Counted from the first letter of the stretch, positions 1-19,340 are shown. The stretch: DNA of 64,000 bases from Iris pallida (GCA_029216955.1 JANAVB010003400.1:16953451-17017450), one strand, 5' to 3'. Program-made: numbers and translations. The notes: generated by a model not told the origin, from the sequence alone.

Positions 1-198
1 AGGTTGCGCACGAGACAGGTTGCGCGAGTGCCATGTGGCAATCTCCTCGAAAAACTATAATAGCATCATTATTACATGACAGCTGACAACACATATATCA
101 AGGAAAATCTGTTCGAATCCCGCACAATATGGCGCTCGAGAAGATTTGGTCAGCTAGAAGTTTGTGCAACGTGTCAGGGTGCGCGAGGTTGTACTTAG

Positions 199-775
199 GC
201 ACAAGTTGCTACATTACGCCTCCGCGCAACCTGATGAAACTCGCACAATGTGATCGAATTAATGAGCAGGGTGACGTGGCACACATGTCATAACTTCGTA
301 GAATGTGTCCACTATATTGCTCACGACCATGCACATCTCACGCAAATGATGCACGCGTCCACAGCAGTTAGTGCAACCGCTTGTGCAGGTTGCTACATTG
401 TGCCCCCGTGCAACCTAATAAAGCTTACGCAATGTGATCGAATTGATGTCCAGAGCAGGGTGACGTGGTGTGCATGTCACTAACTTTATAGAACGTGTCC
501 ACTATATTGTTCACGACCATGCGCATCTCACTCAAATGATGTCACGCGTTCACAGAAGTTGGTGAAACCGCACGCACAAGTTGCTACATTGTGCCCCCAC
601 ACAACCTGATGAAGCTTACACAATATGATCGAATTGATGTCCAAAATAGAGTGACATGGCACGCATGTCACCAACTTTATAGAACGTATCCATTATATTG
701 CCCATGACCATGCACATCTCACTCAAATGATGCCATGCGTCCATAGCAGTTGGTGCAACCGCTCGCACAAGTGAA
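199..775 (+). repeat. Three tandem units of about 188 bp in the Z 5' LTR
   Basis: A unit beginning near GCACAAGTTGCTACATT and running through GTGATCGAATT and the words CACTATATTG and CAAATGATG recurs at about 199, 382 and 572. The 3' LTR has the same three-unit block (about 54150-54730), so the expansion predates insertion of Z. It lies upstream of the TATA box, in U3, as expected for enhancer-type repeats. Confidence 0.8.
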
Positions 776-840
776 CAGGGTCACGCAACCTGAGGTACGG
801 ACAACCCAGAATAACTGCTAAACAGTTATTTTAAGAACTC

Positions 841-847
841 TATAAAT
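841..847 (+). promoter_or_regulatory. TATA box of the Z 5' LTR
   Basis: CTCTATAAATGG lies after the tandem repeats and about 220 bp before the LTR end. The 3' LTR has CTCTATAAATAG at the same place (54797). It is likely the start site for the gag-pol transcript. Confidence 0.6.
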
Positions 848-1068
848 GGTGTTTCAAATCAGTCTCAAAGAAGGATGAATGATCATAATCTCCTGACAAA
901 GTGTTGTTGCATCCTCCAGAGGCTCGTGTCTTCGATGTCACATCGTCCAAGGGATAAAGTGATCGTCTTCTGATCAGATTTCTATAGTTGTACTTTCTTA
1001 GAAATCAATTGTACCTTTTATACTCTTTCTTAGTTTGTAGAAATCAAATTTTGTTTTTGCAAACAATA

Positions 1069-1086
1069 TGGCGGCTCTGCTGGGGA
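1069..1086 (+). promoter_or_regulatory. Primer-binding site of Z
   Basis: TGGCGGCTCTGCTGGGGA starts three bases after the LTR end. Element W has TGGCGATACTGCTGGGGA at the same place. Tat/Ogre elements are known for TGGCG...TGGGGA sites complementary to a tRNA-Arg type primer; the exact tRNA is from memory. The ATG at 1068 overlaps this site and opens the gag frame. Confidence 0.7.
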
Positions 1087-1268
1087 TGACTTTCTCCTCT
1101 GACGAGAAAGTGATAACTCAATGTGATACTGCGTCGATCGGCAAGACGTAGAAGACTTTGGTCGTTCAAGTCGACCAAACCACTTACGAGGCAATGATCA
1201 GTGCTGGGGGTACCAAGCGCACCGCCGTTGCTGCTAAGAGAAAAGGGTACTGTGTGGACTCCCAGGTC

Positions 1269-1604
1269 TTCTCGGCCAACCATGGCCCCTGTGCAACCTA
1301 CGCAATCTATCTCTCGGCCAACCATGGCTCCTGCGCAACCTGCGTAATCTGTCTCTCGACCGACCATGGCTCCTGCGCAACTTGCGCTGTCTATCTTTCG
1401 GTCGACCATGGCTCCTGCGTAACTTGTACAGTCTATCTATCGACCAACCATGGCTCTTGCACAACTTGCGTAGTCTGTCTCTCTGCCAACCATGGCTCCT
1501 GCGCAACTTGCGCAGTCTGTCTCTCTGTCAATCAGAACTCCTGTGTAACCTACGCAGATTGCTTCTCTACTAACCAGAACTCCTGCGCAACCCGTGCCTA
1601 CTGC
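1269..1604 (+). repeat. Eight 42-bp (14-residue) coding repeats in Z gag
   Basis: Eight consecutive in-frame units of 14 codons with core NHGSCAT, the last two changed to NQNSC. Each DNA unit carries TGCGCAAC-like words that also crowd the Z LTRs. W gag has a repeat array at the same place but with an unrelated 21-residue unit. Confidence 0.85.
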
Positions 1605-4600
1605 TTCTTCGGCTCTGAACAAAGGGAAACGCCTTTTGGCTACTCTCTCATCTTCTCCAGTTCTGAACTCGGGAAAGAACCTATCTACTGAGAGTGCTAA
1701 ACAGAATAAAAAGAAGCACCGTTTGGCCTTTCCTCAACTTGCGCATCCTGTGCCTATGGCCTTCCAATTATAAAACAAAAGGAAATGCCATTTAGCTACC
1801 CCTCTTATCTTCTCCAGTCTTTGACTCGGTAGAAAGTATCCCTGTGGCGCCCATGCACCACTTAGTGTAAAAACTCTTTTGAGCAGGAACTCTACTCCTC
1901 CGAACAGAGATAATCAAATCCCTGCTAAGAAATTGAGTTCCGTTCAAACTGAACTTTCTGTTGCTCAGTTGTGCCAGAGCAAACACATGAGGACCGGTTG
2001 AGCAATACAAAAAAGAATTCTGCCAAATCCAAAAAATGCAACTACAGATCTTCCTACCATGCTCATCTCAAGATCTAAGCAGGGTAAACTACTAGTATCT
2101 CAGACAGATACACAAGTAGCAGATCTATCTGACCTGCGCACCTATCTTAACAAGCACCAATCAACACAAACTTCAGCAAAATGCAAACAGATTGCGCCAA
2201 TGGCTAACTTGCACCAGAAGTAGACTTCTGAAGTCAAGAATCCCTTTTCCTATGCTAATCAACTCAGTACTTCATTGTACACTCAAGGAATGGGACATAT
2301 CAAGAATAGGAATCATGTTCCTAATATCATTAAAGAATATGTTCCTTCGACCTCTTCTCATCCTAATGTTGTAATCGATCTCCGTGAAGTTCTTAAACAG
2401 AAGCAAAAAATCCAAAATCTGTCTCATCCAATGCATTCCCAAGAACATCACTGTAATCATCACCATGAGGTAGTTATCAAATGCTGCTGTCAATCAGCTA
2501 AATGGTTTGTCTTCGATCGTTTGAATTACTCTCAGGTTCCTTAACCGATGATACGGGATGAAGATGAATTGTTGTATGCTTCTGTCAATATGACCTCTTA
2601 AAGCACTGGGGTTGGAAAATGCCCGAGACGTAATATATCCCGTAATCCCAGTCAACAATACTTAGATCGGATTCATGAATCCAGCGAAGGAGTATACCAA
2701 TATACTAGATCAAGAAGCCGAGACGCAATCAGTCAAAGGAGTCTTCCTTCTAACCAAGACACAATCGGTTAAAGGAATCTTTCTTCCGACCAAAAAAAAA
2801 TCGGTCAAAGGGATCTTCCTTCCGACCAAGAAATAATCGATCAAAGGAATCTTTCTGATTCCAATCTCCCTATCTTTTATTCTGGGGGTGGTTCCTTATA
2901 TGACTTTGATGCTGATAGTAAAAGTTCTGAAAGACCATCCTTTCCACTAGCTCGTCTTCAATGGCTATAGAGGTCACTGCTTATGTCATCACAGAAGATC
3001 AAGATGCTTTCCGTTCTAACAGTCAAGAGCAGAGAATTGTTGCTTTGGAGGCTAGTTTGAAGAGCATGGTTGAGATGATGACGCACATGCATGCGATAAT
3101 TATGACACAACATATGGTTCCACCAGTCGCGAATCTAATTCTGACCTAAGAACCTATAACAACATCAGCTCCTATCAATATTGGTCTGGGGGTACAGTCT
3201 TCTCACACCGCTTCCATACATGCGCAAGCTATTCCAAGTCAATCTGCTGCTGGGGGTGGTACTTATCATATAGTACCCCTTCCTAACATATCAAATAAAT
3301 CTACTACTACACAATCATCGGGAGATACCAATGAGGCCGTAAAACTTTTACGTACTCAATTTGAGGCTTTCAAACAGAAAAATGGCTTACAGAAGCTTGG
3401 GACCAAGCAACCTTATCCCATAGAATGGAAGGAAGTCCAATTTCCTTCCAAATACAAATCCCCTACTATTATGCTGTTTGATGGCAGCACATCTCCAAGT
3501 CAGTACCTCAATTACTTTGAGGTAATAACTGATCAACTCCAGCCAAATGACGCTCTACTTACTAGGGTGTTCGTCGGATATTTAGCAGGTGCAGCTTACT
3601 ACTGGTACCGTAGTTTATCAAATAATTATATAACCTCTTTCTCTGGATTCAAACAAATGTTCCTAGAACGATTTTAGGAGGGGACAAATGACATAATTAT
3701 GTCTGCTCTCATTAAAATTAAACAGTGATATAATGAAACAACTGAACGGTTCATTAAATGATTCTACCGTGAGGCAATCAAAATGCCTCTTGGAACTCCA
3801 TATGCTTTGACTATAGACACTTGCAAGTCAAACCTGTTGCCTATAATTAGCATGTGGATCGGATCAATACAGTTCTAGGACTGGCTTTCATTCATAGTGA
3901 ATGCTGAAGCGGCAGAAGAAATTGCTGACAAGTTTAAATAATTAGGTATTCAGATGCCTAATCTTGACAAAGATGAACATGCTACACCAAATAATGGTGG
4001 CCGTCAGAATAACCGCAAGAGTAAAGTGACTTTGGCTATCAATGTCAAAGACAAAGAAACTCTAGCCGTGAACATAGGTCAACCAACACCTACTCCAACA
4101 ACAACACCACAGAGGGCACCACGTCCGAAAGAAGAATACTCTTTTGATAAAGATGATGTCATGAGTATCTTTGATTGTCTGATCAAGAGCAATAAACTTC
4201 AACTGCCAGAGGCAAAATAGCCAGATGAAGTAGGTAAAGCTGACCACCCCAAATATTATATTTATCACAGATTTATCGGACATCCGACTCGAGCATGCTA
4301 TGTGCTTAAAGAAAAGATCCAGGAGATGGTTAATTCTGGTGCAATTACTCTCCAACAAAATAAAAAGATGGTAATTGCTAAAACATCTCTTTAAAGTTTG
4401 GCAATTTTTCTGCTCAACTTGTGCAGGACGGCGTCATTCCCATCCCGAGAACTACTTTGGAGATTGTTAATCTTCCACCTGCACGAACTGATGGTCTTGT
4501 TCCTCTATCTACTAATAAAGGGGAAATCATGTGGGTTCATCCTGATTTAGTGGCTGATTTTGAAGTACCTACTTTAAAGTCTAAGAAAGCAGCCAAATAT

Positions 4601-4865
4601 AAGTCATGTCATATGACTTCGTTGGGTGAACATTGTCCTCCACCTTTAACTGCAACTTTCACTTCTACTGTAGATCCTTCTTCTTTTTCCCCTTCTGAGA
4701 CAATATTGTCAAAGTCAGAAGCCAAATATCAACAAGCTTTCTATCTGTATAGTCCATAGTCTCGTGAACTAATGACAAAGATGGGATATAATCTATAAAA
4801 GGCTTCTAACTTGAATCATGGAAAATGATCTCTCGTACCTCTTTTTCTATGCCTTTCACAAAACC

Positions 4866-8687
<3,822 letters not shown>

Positions 8688-11600
8688 CGTTTTTAGTGGT
8701 GGCCCATGCAGGTCGAGATTCGCATTAGTGCGATTTCGTAGTAGCGCAACGACTTAGTTGTACTACTACGAGCCTGCTATAGGATATATAAATTAAGATG
8801 TTAGGATGAGAGGATACTCAATCACTGTTAGAATTCCTTGAGAGATTCCTGGGATGACCCTTGAGAATCTTATTTTGAATTCCGATTTAAACTCCTTTTC
8901 CTTGTTTTAATTCACCTTTTTCCTTGATTTGAATTTGATTTTGTGGATTCATTGTAGAACTTTGAATCCTGATATTAGTTGATGATTTTGATAAAATTTT
9001 GTAGTTGTTGATTTAATTTTGTATTTAGATTAATATTTTCAAATCCAAAGTACTCAATCACACTTAGGATTCTTTGAGAGATTTCTGGGACGACCCCTGA
9101 GAAACTTATTTTGAACTTCAATTGGAATTCCTTTTCCTCTTGTTTGGATTCACCCTCATTCCTTGCTATTGAATTTAAGCTTGATGGGTTCCTCTCGTTT
9201 GAGCCAATGAGAAGGAACATATCTTCATTATTCTTTCTCGCCATTATTCCCTTGTATTCTTATTTACCTCTTATCTTAAACTCTGTCTCATTACATTAAT
9301 TACCCATATCTTGTCATCCCTACCAGATGTACTTCGAAACCCTTGAATCTTCGTATCTTTTGCATGGGGAAGGCTAAGGAAGTGACGTAAATTATGTAGC
9401 TCAGAGAAGACGTAACTGGTTATTTTATGATGATCTAAAGAAAATCAAATATGGAGTGTTCCATATAGAAACTTGAGATAGAAATGTGGTAAAGGTCTCG
9501 AATAGAATAAAGAGATGTATACTGCCAATCTGGAAACAATTACATTTAGAGAAATTTTGGGGTTATGAGATAGTTAATAGGTGTATTCAAAACTAATGAG
9601 GATATCAGAGGTCAGCCTAGTTTTGAGAACTTAGAAAATCTTGGTTATTGATTCTGGGAAAAACTTTTACTCTGAGGCTATGTAGAAGGTTAGTAATGGA
9701 AAAGAGAAGTTAATTGTGTTTAATAAGGATATTAAACAAGATGTTACGAGGAAATGACTAGGGATAGAGAGAACACAAAGTTATGAAAGTTTAGAGATTG
9801 TTGTGAAATATTTTTAGGAGAATAATATTCAAGGGTGTATGTCGAAGAAAATACTGAAGTTGATTTTATGATGGAAGATAAGTTTTGTAAGGCCTAGAGA
9901 TTTAAATTAAATAATACGAGGAGAACAATTTGAACAAGTTCAAGGAATTCGTAAACAGGATTTAGAGGTTTTGGGTCAAATTTAAGACAAGGTGAAAGAA
10001 CTTGGAAATTTAAATAAATGGTTAATGTTGATTCCTAAATGTGAGGGCCGTGCTTCAAGAGTGATGTTTGGAAATTAGGAATTGCCTACGGTAGTCATGG
10101 TAAGGGTTTAAGTAAAGGTTAAATTTTCATATGGAGACTGGTGAGGTAAAGATATGATTGGCAAGTTATGACCAGATGAACTTAAGAGTATCAGAAGCAG
10201 ATGACTAACTCGATCTTCATTATTTTTGTGCATTAATTACCACCTCTTGAACTTCCACTTTCTAATTGAGATCCTTGACGTTCCTTATCGTGACTTTGAT
10301 ATTCGGAATGTAATACTAGCTGTTACCCTCCAATAAATCTTATATGCAAGACCTAGACGAGCTCACCTTCGTGTAGGTATATCATGTCCCACTAAAACCC
10401 ATCTTCTTGTACTCTATTTTCTTGATATGATTTTCTGGTCAACTGGCTAAACTATAACCTCTACCATTATACTAAATTTCTTCTTATTTCAATTAGAAAT
10501 CCAGCCTTGACTCAATTCTTTTGACCCGACATATGATGGTGTTCTGCTTGTTTCCTTAGATGCTTAACCTTGTACCGTATCTGATTACTTGACCCGTTGG
10601 TTAAGAAACTTGGACTATGTAATTCCTTTCATCATTACCACCCTTATATCTTGTGCTGCTAAATTAGCCTTAGTTTTGCAAGCTTATCTATTTTCGAGCT
10701 TGGTCATGACATATTTTATTGGGTGGCCACCCACTAACATATTGTCTAATCAGAACCGATACATGATGGTCTGATCAACCTATTATACTTTGGTTCACTT
10801 TTTCATGTATCAATCTACGAGAATGGAGACATAGTTAAACTTGACCCTAGAGTCTCATTCGCGACAGCCTTGACAATTCTCCTTGAAATCTTTTCATCGC
10901 CTATGAACCTCGTATTCGTACTCAGTCGAATTAAATTTAATCATGACCTGAATCTCCATCATTGGATGCTCGTGCTCATACTTTGATTTCATTGATTTTC
11001 CTTCTTGCCCAAATCTTATTTTATCCCGAAATTGATCAACTTAGATGTGCCTAAATTTTTAATTTTTGCCATTTTATGGAATAGTAACCTTTTAATAATT
11101 TCTTAGTTGCTTGTTAATGACCAATTTTTATATAGGATGACAGACAGCCCTACAACCTTGATGATTGTTGTTCCCTTACCTTTCCAATTAGGACACCCTA
11201 GATTGTTTGTGTGTTGATACCATAGTACTATTTTGACCTAGAATGATTAGTGTACCTAGGTGAGACATCCAACTGCTATGGTATGCCCTGACCTTGTATA
11301 CTATTCCTTCAAATTGCATGATTTAGATAAATTTTCTTAAGACCTTGATTGTTGGGAAATAGGGACGTCACCCCATTAGTATCTGTTGTAGATATATATA
11401 GGTTAGTCCTTGATGTGGGGATGTGTGTCTATAAACATGTAGCTTATAAGATTTATGAGTGATTATAGTATCAGCCTTGATAGGATGTACTAGTCTTTTG
11501 GTGAGTATAAATGTGTTATGAGAGATAGGGGCCTATATGTCTTAGTAATGCATCGTCCTATGGTAATAAAATGTATTAATAGATGGTTAATAGGAAGATA

Positions 11601-11896
11601 ATAGTTTGAGCATACCTATAGCCTATGATCAGTTCCTTTTCATCCTTAGTTAAGACTACTTTAAAATAGGTCCAGTCCCTTGGATATAGGTTCCAGTCCA
11701 TATTTTATTGAAGTTCCATTACCGCCGTACAGCAGAACAGTGTTGGAGGTATTCCTAGATTGACACTATTTAGATGTCCGTTTATTATTCCAGTGTTAGG
11801 AAGTGTTACCTTAGATATTGGGTAGGTTAGAGGCTCTAGAAGGAGTACTATCGATCTTAAATTTCGAGGACAAAATTTTTCTAAGGTGGGTAGAGT
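8688..11896 (+). other. X internal region, no recognisable gene
   Basis: It opens with CGTTTTTAGTGGTGGCCC directly after LTR-A, closely matching the same place in Y. The rest is AT-rich with no ORF above about 90 codons on either strand and no RT, integrase or gag motif that I can recognise. It ends with the polypurine tract at 11883. Confidence 0.7.
11883..11896 (+). promoter_or_regulatory. Polypurine tract of X
   Basis: AAGGTGGGTAGAGT abuts LTR-B. It follows TTTCGAGGACAAAATTTT, a phrase also found just before the 3' LTR of Y (from about 48207). It primes plus-strand synthesis in this family of elements. Confidence 0.75.
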
Positions 11897-15599
<3,703 letters not shown>

Positions 15600-16146
15600 T
15601 AACCAATCTTGAGTTGGTTTAGTTTATTGGGCGAACTCTTTATCTTGTCAAACGAAACCTTCCAGAAGCAGAATCCTAGCAAAAAGTTGCAATATGGTGT
15701 CCTTCGAATCTATATCCGAAGAAGTCTTAACTGGTATCAGGTCTGGAAGAATTTACCTGAAAGACTATTTAGAAGGCCAGGAGAACCCTGTTCTAGCTCT
15801 AGAGGCTCCTCCAGCATCATCTTCTCATGCTGTCAATGTTCCACCTGTTTTATCACCTTCAGTGGAACCAACTCCCAAACCAACGACAGCTGACAAAGGA
15901 AAGCAGCCTGTCCGATTTGACAAAGTATTGAAGAAGACTCCAGTTCTAGGACTCGAGAAGCCGTATAACTTTGATATATTGGCTCAACTAGCTAATATTC
16001 CGACAAGGTTATCAATTTTTGACCTACTGCGTCTCTTGAAAGAAACTCGAAAGACATTGAGTGAAGCCTTAATGCAAGCTGATACTTGTCTAGCACTCCT
16101 TAAGAAGCCAGAGGAGGAGCCTGTAACATGCTTTCATTGTCTTAGT
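15600..16146 (+). pseudogene. Z gag to protease linker, between X and W
   Basis: An open frame of 154 codons begins at 15694. It aligns with the segment of W that precedes protease: YLKDY, PSVEPTPKPT, KGKQPVRFDK, LGLEKPYNFDILAQLANIP, TLSEALMQADTCL and TCFHC. It stops at the W boundary; the homologous reading resumes at 29291 across the W target duplication. The linker is proline-rich and acidic and shows no catalytic motif. It is part of the Z polyprotein, not a separate gene. Confidence 0.85.
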
Positions 16147-16457
16147 TGTTTTCCATAAATAAATTCCTTTATTTATTGTGTATCTGGGAAAATTATAACT
16201 GTGGGAATCTGATCTAGAAGACGATGACTTTATCCCTTGGACTATGCGAAGAAGAAAAGCTCTCAAAATTTTGACAGTAGATAACTATGTATCTGTACAA
16301 TGAATGAGAAAAAGAACTCTTATAGAGTCAAAAATAACTGAAAAGATAACTGTCTTCACAGCCTTTGCTTAGTTGAAAATCACGCAGGATTTAACATACG
16401 CAAGACTGTGAGCAGTTTTTGGACGTGGCCTGTAACTGTTGGACACATGGCGAAATT
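16147..16457 (-). repeat. Extra partial LTR copy at the 3' end of W
   Basis: 311 bp repeating the first 306 or so bases of the adjacent LTR (in + coordinates), directly outside it. The joint reads ...CATGGCGA then AATT then the next LTR's TGTTTTTC. AATT also lies between the 5' LTR and primer site of W. A 4-bp deletion relative to the full LTR removes the TATA box. The outer end carries the target duplication, so the extra piece was probably present at integration. Confidence 0.85.
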
Positions 16458-17384
16458 TGTTTTTCATAAATAAATTCCTTTATTTATTATGTATCTGGGA
16501 AAATTACAACTGTGGGAATCTGATCTAGAAGACGATCACTTTATCCCTTGGACTATGCGAAGAAGAAAAGCTCTCAAAATTTTGACAGTAGATAACTATG
16601 TATCTGTACAATGAATGAGAAAAAGAACTCTATTTATAGAGTCAAAAATAACTGAAAAGATAACTGTCTTCACAGCCTTTGCTTAGTTGAAAATCATGCA
16701 GGATTTAACATACGCAAGACTGTGAGCAGTTACTGGACATGGCCTGTAACTGTTGGACACATGGCGATCATGCATGAGTCGTGTGCAAGTTACAGGACAC
16801 GCAGGCGAGAGACCAGTGGCATGGCTGCCACGTACTCCAATTTGATGAAATCCACACAGACTTGTTGAAGACGAAATCCACGCAAACTCGGTGTAGAAAG
16901 CTTCAAAATCTACGCAGATTTGGTGAAGAAAACTTCAGAATCCACGCAGGCTTGAGGAAGAAAACTTCAGAATCCACGCAGACTTGAGGGAAAACTCAAA
17001 ATACACGCAGACTTGAGATAGGACTGCCAGCTGTCTTGATTTGGCGTGCCTCGACTGACACAAAATCTCTGACAGTGATTGCTTTTGTCAGTCACATTAA
17101 ATGACAAGAAACTCTTTTAGTACGCCAACTTGACGAAGGTTGAGTCTTGCTGAAGAAGATTTCGAAAATCACGCAATAGACGGCTGTGATCTCTCGAGTT
17201 CTGTGCATACGTGGCATACGAAGAGACATTCTTCGACTGTCGTGCTGTCAGTCATAATGACTCTCTGTTAAATGATGAGCTGTCCCTCAGCGTGATTTGT
17301 AAATATTGTCTTGATCAACTGAGCGTGACTTTTGACTCTGTCCTGATCAACTCAGCGTGACTGTCATTTTTTTAAAGGCCTACA
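16458..17384 (-). repeat. W 3' LTR
   Basis: 927 bp; on the minus strand it begins TGTAGGCC and ends AAAAACA. It differs from the 5' LTR by about 16 changes in a sampled 430 bases plus a 20-bp indel. It contains a TATAAATAG on the minus strand (about 16632) and three AGCGTGA words. Confidence 0.9.
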
Positions 17385-17398
17385 AAACCCCCTTCAAA
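17385..17398 (-). promoter_or_regulatory. Polypurine tract of W
   Basis: On the minus strand TTTGAAGGGGGTTT directly precedes the 3' LTR. Z has TTTGAAGGAGGTCA at the same place (53857-53870). Confidence 0.8.
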
Positions 17399-17624
17399 GT
17401 TTTCGAAAATTGAAAAGACTTTAAAATTTTCAAAATACTTTGAAAATAAGATAAAAATGAACTTAGTCACGCTGAGATGACTTCAAATTTTTCGGAAGTC
17501 GGAAAGACTTCGAAGTTCTTTGAAAACATCCAAATGAACTTATTAAATGTCATGGTGACTCTTCATTTTCCGAGACTGATTGCATCCAGTTTATGGTGGA
17601 ATATGAACCGCCGGCGAGTTCTGT

Positions 17625-17632
17625 TATATAAA
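17625..17632 (+). promoter_or_regulatory. TATA box of W antisense gene 1
   Basis: TTATATAAAC lies 39 bp upstream of the ATG at 17671, a spacing that leaves a short leader. It is on the strand opposite to W's gag-pol. Confidence 0.6.
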
Positions 17633-17670
17633 CAAGGAGAGGATTCATTTAATCTTCATCTTACGTCAAC

Positions 17671-17958
17671 ATGACACCAAAGGAGAAAGCTGAGGAAGAA
17701 GCACGGAAGTTGGGCTTTTGTTCCCATGGTGATCCCACTTTTGAGGGTAAAGAACCGGAGCCTCTGGTTTTCGAGTTCAAAGACGATCCCATGCAATTAG
17801 CCAAGAATTTCTTGAGCTATTTTGGCTTGGATGGCTCGTCTTCTTCTGATGGACGTAGCCTTGCAGAGCAGCGTAAAATGTTGAAGGCTCTGTTACACCG
17901 TATGGGGGTCAAGAGCGTAGAAGAACTCGGCGCCAAGCTCAGCCGCTCTGCAAAATAG
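17671..17958 (+). CDS. W antisense gene 1, small charged protein of unknown function
   Basis: 95 residues, intact, on the strand opposite to W gag-pol, between the 3' LTR and integrase. The start ATG follows a TATA box and the context GTCAACATGAC. The N-terminus is rich in lysine and glutamate (KEKAEEEARK). The middle has PEPLVFEFKDDPMQLAKNFL and a GSSSSDGRSL turn. The C-terminus looks helical (MLKALLHRMGVKSVEELG). No signal peptide, membrane segment or catalytic motif is visible. The GSSS-DGR-SL turn recurs in gene 2, suggesting that the two are related. Tat elements are known to carry additional ORFs, but I do not recognise this family and propose no function. Confidence 0.55.
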   Translation: MTPKEKAEEEARKLGFCSHGDPTFEGKEPEPLVFEFKDDPMQLAKNFLSYFGLDGSSSSDGRSLAEQRKMLKALLHRMGVKSVEELGAKLSRSAK

Positions 17959-18210
17959 AGTGTGTCTTTTATGCTTTTGAAAATGTTGCACTCTTTTTGT
18001 TTTGTCTTTTGTAAGGCCATCAGTGCCGGTCTTGAAGAATGTAGTACAACTTTTGTGTTTAAATAGCGTGCATTAATGAAGAATATTAAGTGGCATTCTT
18101 TGACTGTTTCCAATGCTGCGCTGTCTTCCAAAGCACACGTGACACTCATTCCATAATTTATTAGCGCTATTTACGTGGATCTTTTCCAAGAATAGGTTTG
18201 TACTTTGTCC

Positions 18211-18218
18211 TTTAAATA
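18211..18218 (+). promoter_or_regulatory. Possible TATA box of W antisense gene 2
   Basis: CCTTTAAATAGATAG lies about 140 bp before the proposed start at 18352. The leader would contain upstream ATGs, so the assignment is tentative. Confidence 0.4.
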
Positions 18219-18351
18219 GATAGATGAGTTTCACAGATACTCATCTCCCATTCTTCTTCTTCTTCTCTGAGCATGAAATTTTTGGGAGATTTCATTCTCA
18301 AACAGGAAAGCAATATTTTCTAATGTTCGATTTCTACACACTGTATCAAAC

Positions 18352-18746
18352 ATGGGTTTGCCAATCCTTAGCACCAAACTTGATGGTAAGTCCGCGTACC
18401 ATTTTTGTTGCTGTTGAAAAATGCACGCTTGACTAGCCAGTGTGTGCTAAATGACATTTCTGTTGATTAATTTTCTTCTTCCTTGCTGTTCTCTGCAGAA
18501 GCTCGGTTGAAAATTTTCTTCAGAACTGGCATTGGTGATGTAGATGCTGTGGAGAATATCCTGTTGACACCTACATCAGGGAGCTCATACGCTTTTGACG
18601 CGTACATCAGACAACTCAGAACTCTTCGTGGGATAGAAGGGTCTTCCTCAGATGGTAGGAAGAGCCTTTATACACGAGAGTTGGTTGGTGGAGTCGGCTC
18701 TACCCTGAGAAATCGGGTAGTAGAGTTCCTTTCAAGGCAGAACTAG
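18352..18746 (+). CDS. W antisense gene 2, two-exon small protein
   Basis: Exon 1 is 18352-18385, intron 18386-18498 (113 bp), exon 2 18499-18746; 93 residues. The donor is GATG/GTAAGTCC and the acceptor follows a pyrimidine-rich tract, TTCTCTGCAG/AAGC. The start context CAAACATGG is good for plants and phase 1 splicing keeps the frame open. The protein begins MGLPILSTKLD and has RLKIFFRTG, a serine-rich turn GSSSDGRKSL and a helical, arginine-containing tail. The turn and tail resemble gene 1. Without splicing, exon 2 would have no convincing start. Function unknown. The 17959-18351 gap holds only the gene 1 3' region and this gene's leader. Confidence 0.5.
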
Positions 18747-19212
18747 GAATTGTATCCCAAGGTTTGGATACATTCCTGTCTCTTCTGAAAGGCCGCTCCC
18801 AATCCACCAATTATATTGGCAGCACCACGACTTCGGGCTGCCATACTCTGTGGTTCTCCTCTCGTCTGAGAGAGAAGACCAGAGTTTGATTCCTGCTGAT
18901 CTGGTCGTGACTGGGACCCAGACAGTCAGGAACTGCCACCAACAACGAACCTGACGGAGAAGGTCCGACGGAGAAGATCCAAAGAAGAAGATAGATCTCT
19001 ATTAGGTTATAGTGGTGTAGAATGAAAATCCAAGATTGTAATAGATTTCCATTATGATTTGTAAGAAAGTCTAAGAAAATGTAATAGACTTTTTGTGGTG
19101 AAATGAGAATGGAAATAATAATTCTTCTATGCTCAAAGATTTGTATTTGTGGATGAATTGTGGACATGATAGATAATGAAATCTTCTTTTCTATTTTAGA
19201 GTATATGATATT
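18747..19212 (+). other. Spacer between W antisense genes 2 and 3
   Basis: No ORF that I trust. A charged stretch (LTEKVRRRRSKEEDRSL, from about 18947) may be a remnant of an ancestral exon. The sequence becomes AT-rich toward the gene 3 promoter. Confidence 0.4.
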
Positions 19213-19340
19213 ATCAGAGGTATTATGGACGTGATAATATGTAGGAACTCAAAAGAAAATAGATTGATTTCTATGCAGAGGTTAAAAATGACAAATAAGC
19301 AAGTAGATTCGGAATTGATTCAGAGGTTATGAAAACGTGA
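19213..19340 (+). promoter_or_regulatory. CAGAGGT...GTGA motif array upstream of W gene 3
   Basis: CAGAGGTATTATGGACGTGA at about 19215, with weaker copies at about 19276 (CAGAGGTTAAAAATGAC) and 19321 (CAGAGGTTATGAAAACGTGA). The same element occurs four times in the matching position of Z. It lies 230-360 bp upstream of the start of gene 3. Confidence 0.6.

Larger units (their letters stand above)
1..1065 (+). repeat. Z 5' LTR (left end cut by the window)
   Basis: This matches 53955-55022 with many differences. It ends ...TTTTTGCAAACA, followed after two bases by a primer-binding site. It contains a roughly 188-bp tandem repeat, a TATA box, and many words of the type TTGCGCA/GCGCAAC. By comparison with the 3' LTR, which starts at 53871, about 84 bases are missing. 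Confidence 0.88.
1068..4865 (+). pseudogene. Z gag, broken N-terminal and central part
   Basis: The frame opens at ATG 1068, hits TAG at 1149, and continues in the same frame to 1691. It then decays with many stops. Homology to W gag is clear in order: the ITQCDT..SIG start, a tandem-repeat region, a DEDEL.YASVNMTS stretch (about 2565), a coiled-coil-like segment with QRIVALEASLKSMVEMM (about 3030), the gag core with KQPYPIEWK, DQLQPNDALLTRVF and KQMFLERF (3400-3680), KMPLGTP (3780), and the knuckle-like HRFIGHPTRACYVLKEK (4265-4310). A further MGYNL motif near 4780 resembles the G-patch-like motif found between protease and RT in W. Gag would form the virus-like particle. Element X interrupts it at 4866 and the frame resumes at 15600. 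Confidence 0.8.

Noticed and set aside
1158..1691. Cysteine-rich repeat protein resembling a secreted peptide or toxin precursor
   Set aside because: It lies in frame with the gag start just after the primer site, matches W gag by position, and has no signal peptide; it is a tandem repeat within gag.
8975..9244. 89-codon minus-strand ORF inside X
   Set aside because: AT-rich, no motif, opposite to the element's sense, no TATA box; consistent with chance.
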